Shown here piece after piece: positions 55,994 through 64,000 of a DNA stretch of 64,000 nt. A model generated the notes under the pieces. That model searched no databases and was not told the origin of the DNA. It was given only the letters and a program-made list of their open reading frames with translations. Position numbers and translations under genes: made by a program. Positions within the stretch are counted from its first letter, which is position 1. Every line of letters begins with the position of its first letter. The stretch comes from Tetracentron sinense (Eukaryota > Streptophyta > Magnoliopsida > Trochodendrales > Trochodendraceae): positions 18,428,826 to 18,492,825 of the forward strand of contig CM026559.1 in the NCBI GenBank assembly GCA_015143295.1. The letters run 5' to 3'.

Positions 55994-56705
55994 GATTTGA
56001 AGAATCCAAGCCTTGAGGTGAGATCTAGGGTCTTTAAACCCTTAATTCCTTCTCAAGTTGAAGACCTAGGTTAGAAATCCCCTTTATCCTCTCTCACTAT
56101 CTCTCAAAATACTCTAGGTATGGTGAATGAGACCCTCAAGACTCGAGCAAGCCTTAATAGGCAAGGGGCCAAAAATGACGAAAAAACCCTTAATGAAATT
56201 CTGCAAAACGCGATAGACCGATCGATCGGTGGTCAATACCGAGCGATCGGTTGCCAACCAAGCGACCGGTGTTCTTGACCGATCGATCGGTCGAAAACAC
56301 CCTCTTTGAAATTTTTTCCTATACAAATTAGTTAACCAGTCGATAGCTACCGATCGATCAGTTGTGGACCGATCAATCGCCAAAATGGGCTGAGCGATCG
56401 GTGCTGGACCAATCGATTGCTCTCGTGACCGAGTGATTGGGTCTCTGCAGGTTTTGACACTAAGTTCATTTTTCACCTATTCCTACTACTTGGACTTATC
56501 CTACTTCCCTTTTGACCTCTTCTAAATATGAATAGGACCCTCTCAAGGCTTATAGACATTATTAAATAATTTATTTAATTAATTATATCATTCTTACAAA
56601 ATTCTCAAAGGTTTCCAATTCTAATTTCATGACAATTGCGATTACAAAGGCATCATGCCTTGACACACATTCCAAGACATGTGCAAAAAGTTCCGGGGAT
56701 CTACA
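55994..56705 (-). repeat. B3 3' LTR, second part (U3)
   Basis: Continues 54239 after C2 and ends GGGGATCTACA. Contains a palindrome cluster (56213-56440) with the core AATTTGTATAGGAAAAAATTT on the minus strand (56308-56330) and a degenerate TATA (GCCTATTAAGGC, minus strand, 56151-56162). Confidence 0.9.
56213..56440. repeat. CCGATCGATCGG palindrome cluster in B3 U3
   Basis: At least eight partly decayed copies (ACCGATCGATCGGT and variants such as ACCAATCGATTG). Same position relative to the TATA region as in C1/C2. Confidence 0.85.
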
Positions 56706-56720
56706 TCCTCCCCCCTTATA
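56706..56720 (-). other. B3 polypurine tract
   Basis: Minus strand TATAAGGGGGGAGGA before the LTR. Confidence 0.88.
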
Positions 56721-56749
56721 AAAATTTCGTCCTCAAAATTTGGACGATG

Positions 56750-58896
56750 CATGCATTACAAAACCAAAACAAAATTACATGGAATAAACAAAAGCCTATT
56801 CAAACAACTCTGGTTACTTCGCTTTGACTTCGGCCTCACGCTCCCATGTAACCTCTTCTCGAGTATGATGTTGCCATTCATCGGGATAGTCTTGTTGCGG
56901 AGGACTTGATCTCTCTGATCCAATATATGAACCGGCTTTTCAACCAAAGTGAGGTCTTCTCAGATTTCCAACGGTTCAAAGTCTATAACATGCGAAGGGT
57001 CCGTAATATACTTCCAAAGCATGGATACATGGAAAACGTTGTGAACCGCGACCATGTGAGGTGGAAGAGCTACTCGGTAAGCAACTTCACAAACTCACAT
57101 GATGATCTCAAATGACCCAACATACCGAGGACTGAGCATGCCTCTTTTGCCAAATCTCATAATCCCCTTGCTAGGAGATACCTTCACAAAGAATCGATCC
57201 CCAACCTGGAATTCCAAGTCCCTGCGGCGAGTATCAGCATAGCACTTTTGATGATCTTGAGCGGCTTTCAACCAATCCCGAATGATCTTAACCTTATTTG
57301 CAGTTTTTTTGATCAACTCAGGACCCAACACCTTTCTCTCTCTTACCTCGTCCCAATAGAGAGGAGACCTGCAGCTTCGCCCATACAAGGCCTCAAATGG
57401 TGCCATTTGGATGCTCGCCTGATAGCTATTATTGTAGGCAAATTCAACCAAAGGCAAGTGCTCTTCCTAGCTGCCCTTGAAATCCAACATACATGCCCGA
57501 AGCATGTCTTTGATGATTTGGTTCACCCTCTCAGTTTTTCCATCCGTTTGTGGATGAAAGGTGGTGCTGAAATCGTCAGAAACCCATGGCATCCTTAAAA
57601 CTCTTCCAGAATCTGGATGTGAATCTTGGATTCTAATTTGACACAATACTGACTGGCACCCCGTGCAACCGAACAACTTCCTTGACATACAAAGCAACCA
57701 GTTGATTCGAGATGAACGTAGTTCAGTAAGGTAAGAAATGCGTGGACTTTGTTAGACGGTCCACCACAATGCATATCGCATCCGAGTTTCTTGTCGTTTT
57801 TGGCAAGCCAACAATGAAATCCATAGAGATGTGCTCCCATTTCCACTCGGGAATAGGGAGAGACTGTAACAGACCCACCGGTCTCAAGTGCTCTGCCTTT
57901 ACCTGTTGGCACACCAAGCACTGGGATACATACTCTTCAACATCCCTCTTCGTATTCTGCCACCAAAAGTGTCATTTGAGGTTCTGGTACATCTTTGTAC
58001 CCCCAAGATGCACTGTGTACTTCGAACGGTGGGCTTCAACCATAATTTCTCTCCAAAGATCCGCATTATCTGGCACACAAAGCCTTCCCTTGAATGTAAT
58101 AGCACCTTGACTAGTAAGAGAGAAGTCCTTACTACCCTTGGCAACCTCCTTGTCTCGAAAAGCCAACAAGTCAACATCCGTGGCCTAAAACTCTTAGATT
58201 AGATCTATAATGTACGGTCTAAACGTGATATTTGCCAAGACAGGGCTGCGGACGGAATCATTCATACTGATGTCTAGATTTGCCAAATCTTCCAAAAGCT
58301 TCCATTCCTGAACCAACATGTCAGCAAACAAACCCGGAGGTCTTCTACTCAAAGCGTTATCTACCACATTCGTTTTGCCCTGGTGGTATTGGATGGTGCA
58401 TTCATAGTCTTTCAAAAATTTCATCCAACGCCGTTGCCGTAAGCTCCTTTTAGAAAAAGAGATACTTGAGGCTCTTGTGGTCCATGAACACATAGAATTC
58501 ATACCCGTAAAGGTAACGTCGTCAAATCTTAAGTGCGAACACGACTGCAGCAAACTCCAAGTTGTGCGTGGGGTAATTCTTTTCATGCTCCTTCAATTGC
58601 CTCGATGCACAAGCAATGAATTTCTTGTGCTGCATGAGGACACACCCAAGTCTAACATGTGAGGAAACACTGTACACCTCATAACCACCACATCCTGATG
58701 TCACCGTGAGGACAGGGGCCGTAGTAAGCCTCTTCTTCAGCTCTGTGAAGCTAATCTCGCACTTATCACTCCATATAAACTTGACATTCTTCCTTTTTAG
58801 GTATGTGAGTGGCGCTGCAAGGCTGGAGAACTCCTCTATGAATCTCTTGTAATAGCCTGCCAACCTAAGGAAGCTGCGTATCTCTGTGACACTCTT
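56750..58896 (-). pseudogene. B3 pol remnant: RNase H, integrase, chromodomain-like tail
   Basis: Sense order, in five or more frames: [20 protein letters not shown] (end of RT region, 58522-58863), an RNase H with YSVSSH where YSDASH is expected, LRQRRWMKFLKDYECTIQYHQGK, zinc finger part [19 protein letters not shown] and [10 protein letters not shown], core [30 protein letters not shown] (57095-57457) and a decayed tail. Many frameshifts and stops. It stops abruptly at ACTCTT (58891-58896), where B4 enters; the RT catalytic part is outside the window. Confidence 0.9.
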
Positions 58897-59204
58897 TGTA
58901 ACGACCCAAAACCCACCCTAGGAGTTAGAGTGAATCTTGGATGACTTGTCATGATCTACATGACATGCGTGGCAAACCATCCTACAAAATACACTGAGCA
59001 TATACAAAGAGGACATAATAGTGGAAACATAAACTACAAAACACAGCGGAAGACTAACCGAACCTCTAAGTATATATACATATACATGACCCAAGTTTGA
59101 ACAAAATGAAATTTACCAAAGAAAGTGCGGATAGGCCCGCCAAAATACATGAATATACTCTCACAAACTCACCCACAGTTCACTCACTCAGAATCTACCA
59201 CCAC

Positions 59205-59324
59205 CTAATAGTAGCCTTCTACCGGAGGTTCCTCCACAGGTTCCTCAATGAACTCCTCTTCTACCCAGGGGCCAAGAGCACAGATGTCGAATGGAACGGT
59301 AGCTCCCTCATTACCTGCCGACAT
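59205..59324 (-). CDS. LTR-encoded 39-residue microprotein (B4 copy)
   Basis: 39 codons from ATGTCGGCAGGT to TAG with no stop. Compared codon by codon with the B1 3' LTR copy I count 10 silent and 10 replacement differences and no indel. Replacements include Val/Ile (two), Tyr/Phe and Leu/Val. PFDIC, GPWVEEE and EEPPVEGY are kept. With roughly three times more replacement than silent sites, equal counts suggest purifying selection, though the sample is tiny. Confidence 0.58.
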   Translation of the reverse strand: MSAGNEGATVPFDICALGPWVEEEFIEEPVEEPPVEGYY

Positions 59325-60684
59325 AAACGTACGGCTGAGCATGGAATACTCAGCGTGTACCTAATACTAACCAACAGTCATAGCATAACAATAGCAGTAT
59401 ATATAAGTAGGAAGCAATTCATATAATGACAAGAAAGTAAACCAGTTTATATTCATGCCTGCATCACATAAACACAGATAAAACCCTTTGAAACCTCGTG
59501 CATTTGACTTGACTGAAATACTTGTTTCGTACTTAAAAACTTGTCTTGTCTGTGTTTTGTCATGCTTGTCATGCGTGCCATGTCATGTCATACTTGCTTG
59601 GAATGAAATGCAATTGTGAGGGAAGGGAGACCACTCTTATGGAACTTGTGAGGGAAGGTGGTGTAAAACCCCTTCTTATGCAATGCACGTGTCATGCTTG
59701 TCATGCGTGTTATGTCATGTATCATGCTTAGAAAATAAGCATGTTCATGCTACTTGTGAGGGAGGGGAGACCCCTCTTTAACGAAATGCATTGAATGTAG
59801 CATGCATGCTTGGGGCGTTCTTGTTCGTGTCAAAAATTGAGGCAAACAATATCTCAAGATATGGCCTACCTCTATTTACCGACCCTTTCGTTTGGCCTTG
59901 TCATGGTATTCGTAAATCGGAATAAAACCTTGAAAACAAAACACGGTGTTTAATGCTTGAAACCCTACTCGTGGACTACATGCCGTGCTCGTGGTTCCGT
60001 GTACAATTTAGGATGACAATGGCATATAAGAACCTTTGCATTTGATCAAAAATTAAATCAAATAAATAAGCAATTAATCTAACAACATACCATTCTATGA
60101 AGTAAAGAAATTCACACATGTATTTTCTAAGAATCATTAGCATTTTCTTCATTTTGGCATTTCATCAAACACTTGGTATGTGCATTATGATTAATACCTA
60201 AATCTTTCATTACTAGGTGGGTTATTGCTCACAACACATATGTATGTTTGTTATTAGTACAATACCCTTCCCATTTCATTCATCACAACGAACACATTGC
60301 ATCCATCGCCCAACATCCAGCATTCATTCATCCCATAGCATTAACATATTTAAATAGTGGGGAAAAAATCATAGAAATGAAGAAAAAGGAGAAAAATATG
60401 AACTAGAAGTTGTTGTTCGTGCTTGGAGGAGGTGCTCTTTGCTTGCCTTGCCTTGGATTTGAAGAATCCAAGGGTTGGAGGATGATCTAACACTAGCTTG
60501 GGCTTGGAGATGGAGATCCACACTCTAGGAAGAAGATTCAAGCTTGTGGAAGCTTAGAGAAGGGAGGATTTCGAGCTCCTCCTTGGTCTCCCAAAAAAGC
60601 CCTCTTTGGAAACCTAGGTTTCGTTCTTTTCCTCTCCAAAAGTCCTTTTTTAAGTGTTAGAAACCTTAGAACCCCGAAAAGTAG

Positions 60685-60697
60685 GTATATATAGAGT
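60685..60697 (-). promoter_or_regulatory. TATA box of B4
   Basis: Minus strand CTCTATATATACC, about 55 bp downstream (sense) of the CTCGAGCGAG palindromes. Confidence 0.65.
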
Positions 60698-60746
60698 TTG
60701 GGCTGTGAAAAACCCTTAAAAAAACATTTTTAGGCTTCAATCTCAC

Positions 60747-60826
60747 TCGAGCGGGTTGCTCCCGGTACTCAAAAACAGCATTTTGGTTAATCTCGCTCGA
60801 GCGGGTTTGGATCTCACTCGAGCGAG
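60747..60826. repeat. CTCGCTCGAGCGAG palindromes in B4 U3
   Basis: TCTCACTCGAGCGGG, TCTCGCTCGAGCGGG and TCTCACTCGAGCGAG lie within 80 bp. This is the same place in the LTR as the CCGATCGATCGG clusters of S1/C1/C2/B3, but with a different sequence. Confidence 0.85.
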
Positions 60827-62044
60827 TTTGTCTACAAAAATGACCTTCGGTATTTTGACCATAACTTTTGACTTGTTGGTCTGATTTTGACAATTCAACT
60901 TGAGTTGGATTCCCCTTTTGAAGAAAAACAACTTTTATGTTTTATACAACTTCTAATTTTGAGGTTTACTTTTCCAAAAATGGCTCTAAAGCCGACTGAT
61001 CTGCAAATAGGTTTCGTCAACCAATATTGCAGCAGATCCAATTTTGGAAATCAGACGTTTGACTTAACACCGACTCAAAATATGGAAAATGGTAAACATG
61101 AACCTCGAAGAGGGTTCTAATACCTTTCCAAAAATTCAATACTCACTCAATTCTGAGCAACGATGACTAAGCTAGAGCCCTTTAAAGTTGAGGTAAATGC
61201 CGAAACATACCTTTTCAACACCTAGAACACTTCAAGTGTTTTCATACTCTTTTCCCTTGGGTCCAACACCCTACTCACATCTCATAAATCATTCTCCATA
61301 AGTTTTTAACCCACCTCAATGATCATTAAATTCACACCGACATGCATGAGAGGCTCTAGCCTCTTTATGCCTCATGCACTAGCACTATTCACCTACATCC
61401 CATTTAAACACTTAGGGTATTTTATACCCTTGTTTTTAGACATTTAGAGTATCTTTATACTCTCTTTTGAGATTCAAAACACGCACCTAAAATCCTCACT
61501 TAACTCAACACACTAACTAGAACAAAATGGACCATCCTACCGAGAACAAAATGTAGAGGCCTTAAGCCTTTACACACCACACAAGGGCACTATCCACCCA
61601 CTATTCATGGCACTATTCCTAGCCTAGAGAACTCAGTTCTGGGTTTCTACATTCATACTAAGTTCATTTTCATAATCCATCCACCTTGAATCCAACCCCT
61701 ACTCCATTCTCATAACTCCCGACCCTAGGTTCTTAAACCAACTAAGGTAACCCATTGGTTACAACCCAAATGCATGGGAGGCCCCGACCGCTACCAAATC
61801 TCTCAAATTGACACTTAGAGTGTTTTTATACTCTTGCATGTTTTCCCAAAACACCTTACACTTCTTGACTTATACACTGACTCCCATCACTCTCAAGCCA
61901 TGAGGAAACCCTCACTCTCATTAACCAAACCCAACTTAAAATAAAGGCCTTTGGCCCTTCTAATATTAGTGCCTTCGACACAATTCACTCACATGAATAG
62001 TCCTTGCACATGAACAGTGCTTGTAGAAAATCTAGGGCGCTACA

Positions 62045-62058
62045 TCCTCCCCCCCTTA
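62045..62058 (-). other. B4 polypurine tract
   Basis: Minus strand TAAGGGGGGGAGGA before TGTAGCGCCC. Confidence 0.88.
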
Positions 62059-64000
62059 TAGGAATTTCGTCCTCGAAATTAGAATGCTACGTGAACAAGA
62101 GAGGATACCTTTCCCACACTTCGTTTAGCTCGAACGAGCCTTCGTACATAGTAATCTAAACATGTCCACCGAACACTTGAATCCCATGTTTTGGTTAGGC
62201 ACACATTACTCACAACTAAATCAACAAGCATAGCAGTACATATAAAATACACGTAGAGTGCTCGTACACATATATAAACATATCTCACATACTTTTGGCA
62301 ATTTATGGATCGACATTGTGAATTTGGGCATACCTTGCACAACTAGGCCCACGAACTTAGAAACCTAAGACATTACAAAGGATTTATTAATCCGGTGCCG
62401 ACCAACACCTAACTAGGCACTCGCTTATTAGCAAGGCGCCCTTGACTAATCACTATCAAGCAAGTACATAAATCATATGTATGATATATGTAGCATGTTA
62501 TATACAAGCAACACATCACACTTCATGGAATTAGGGTATAATATACACATGGACTAACCTTAACATACGATTGAGGTTTTTCTAGCGTGAGACCCTATGT
62601 TTGGTCGAGATTCCACCCGGCTTTTGACTAACCATAATTTGTTAGTCTACACTTGAGAGAAATAACATAACCTATATAAGTGTATTGTATATATTCAAGT
62701 ATACACATAATAGTATAATCATACATCTGGTTTTCCTAGCAATGCTAAGTTCTTCCATTCGGTGAATGTATTAGTTGATTTCATACTTAAGACCTTAGCC
62801 AGTTTAAAACTAATACTAATGACTAGTTCATCTATCTGAGTTGTTTAAGTGAAGTTCTCTTAATCTTGTGACATGTACGATGCTTCTAAGATCTACATGA
62901 TGTATGCAGGATATGCATATGATGTTTATTATATGTGGAAGAGATGTTCATGCCATGTATGAAATGCGTGACATGTATGAAATTGTATGATGTGAATGAT
63001 ATGTATGAGGCTCATGCGATGCATGATGCTTATGCTATGCATGAAGTGCATGCTACCCTTTGGAGTCTGTAATTTCTTTATTATTTTGGACTGGGCATCC
63101 GGTCTAGAACGTGCTGTAGAATGAACGCGCATCTGAGTCTAGACTAGGACCAAGCACTGAGTCTAGGATGTGCTGCAGACGCGCATCTAGAAACGTTCAT
63201 CAGACATCCGTGTGCTTATCCAAAATTATTATCATTTGGGACTGAGCACTGGGTCTAGAACGTGCTGTAAAAATGCGCATCTGTATCTAGAAGCGTGCAT
63301 CAAGCATCCCTGAGCTTTTTAAAATTACATTCGTTCTTTGATTTTAAAATTATATTGATATCTACATCTGTTTCCACTAGTCGTGGGGATACATCGACTT
63401 ATCGTCATGCCGTGACGTGCGACTTATGTTTATTTATGATGTAAGACACATTAAGTATAGTTTTAACATGTCAAATTACACCGGATACGCATAATATTAT
63501 ATATCAAAACTTATGTCCCTATTTTCAAAAAATTCTAATTTTTTCTCAGCTTGTAAGATGAAGGAGAATCCTACTGTCTCACTTGGAAGGCTACTCACTA
63601 CTAAGACCCCATAGTACAGGGTATGACAAAGGACCTACCACCCTCTTGTCAACTAATACCTAGGTTGGACTCTAGCCTTAGTATCACTCAACTCCTGAGT
63701 CTAACTGGAAATTCATTCATAAACCATTGGTCTTCACCTAGTACGTAACATATATTATGCACACCATATAGCATATAGTACCACATAACAATACCACACA
63801 TAATAGTATAAGTACATAGTACGCATACCATATAGCATGTAATACCATATGACAATACCACATGTAATAGTATAGTACCATCATATTCATCACGTCGAGT
63901 CATCAGAGTATTTATAATACTATACTTTGGTGTTCTAGCGTCCCTAAGACCCGTACTTGGTTGAAGCAACCACTTTTGACTTAAGACTAAAGTTTAGTCT
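62059..64000 (-). other. B4 internal region, non-coding
   Basis: No gag, RT or integrase motif in any frame. Contains an ATGCATGATG-rich stretch (62890-63060), three diverged copies of a ~100 bp unit around 'gtctagaacgtgctgta...gcgcatct' (63090-63330) and, from 63880, leader sequence shared with B1/B2. This resembles a LARD-type element. Confidence 0.7.

Larger units (their letters stand above)
52658..58896 (-). mobile_element. B3: older chromovirus, truncated by B4
   Basis: 3' LTR (52658-56705, split by C2) and the 3' half of pol (56706-58896). It begins TATCGCGACCC (TG changed to TA). The rest of pol, gag and the 5' LTR would lie beyond B4, outside the window. It is much more decayed than B1/B2. 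Confidence 0.88.
58897..62044 (-). repeat. B4 3' LTR (3148 bp)
   Basis: Longest of the B-type LTRs because U3 (60990-62044) is extended. Includes the hairpin (~59333-59354), microprotein frame, GGGAGACC-type repeats (59605-59780), TATA box and CTCGAGCGAG palindromes. Confidence 0.9.
58897..64000 (-). mobile_element. B4: large non-autonomous chromovirus-type element (continues past window)
   Basis: LTR 58897-62044 (TGTAACGACCC to GGGCGCTACA), a PPT at 62045-62058, then ~1.95 kb of non-coding internal DNA. Its last part (63880-64000) matches the PBS-proximal leader of B1/B2 (32760-32880). The whole of gag-pol is therefore absent between PPT and leader. The other LTR must lie just beyond the window. 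It interrupts the B3 pol at ACTCTT. Confidence 0.82.

Noticed and set aside
62079..63969. Short frames in the B4 internal region as possible gag remnants
   Set aside because: No zinc knuckle, no capsid-like motif and no similarity to B1/B2 gag. Composition is low-complexity AT-rich.

Overview
This window is intergenic plant DNA made almost entirely of nested LTR retrotransposons. I find no host gene, tRNA or rRNA. The families present (a Tat/Ogre Ty3-gypsy element with two RNase H domains, Tekay/Del-type chromoviruses with a chromodomain, and a copia-type gag) point to a seed plant with a repeat-rich genome. I cannot name the species.

Layout, left to right. Positions 1-2522, 19825-21242 and 40388-41479 are pieces of one older locus, a ~2.35-2.4 kb unit repeated head to tail (unit A). 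A 17.3 kb Ogre-like element (2523-19824, minus strand, 5-bp duplication ACAGT) interrupts it. A gag-only copia-type element, here called E2 (21243-40387, minus strand), interrupts it again. E2 is split by chromovirus B1 (23005-35429, minus strand), which is split by a plus-strand solo LTR, S1 (26582-28847, duplication CTAAC). A plus-strand LTR, C1 (from 41480), sits in unit A and is interrupted by chromovirus B2 (43076 to the 84-N gap at 52186). After the gap come a second E2-like gag fragment (52270-52657), chromovirus B3 (52658-58896, minus strand) whose LTR holds solo LTR C2 (54240-55993, duplication GATTT), and element B4 (58897 to the window end), inserted in the B3 pol gene and lacking pol itself.

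B1 and B2 are the best preserved elements. In both, gag ends a few codons after a GT donor, and a clean 144-148 bp GT...AG intron joins gag to protease in frame; unspliced RNA would give Gag and spliced RNA Gag-Pol. B2 is spoiled mainly by three single-base nonsense changes; B1 has lost catalytic aspartates in reverse transcriptase and RNase H and is cut by S1.

Three signals are not explained by ordinary annotation. (1) Chromovirus LTRs carry a 39-codon reading frame of fixed length (MSAG...PWVEEEY...EEPPVEG), just downstream of a conserved hairpin; B1 and B4 copies differ by about as many silent as replacement codons and by no indels. (2) The U3 of several unrelated families contains a cluster of short CG-rich palindromes just upstream of a TATA box (GGGTCGACCC in E2, CCGATCGATCGG in S1/C1/C2/B3, CTCGCTCGAGCGAG in B4, TCGGTAAT...ATTACCGA in Ogre). 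(3) A 15-bp core, ATTTTGTATGGGGAA, is shared between the palindromes of the copia-type E2 and the gypsy-type S1, with variants in C1, C2 and B3.

The scaffold gap is probably much larger than its 84 Ns or is a misjoin, because over 1 kb of the B2 LTR and the end of C1 are missing there and the sequence on both sides is indel-rich.
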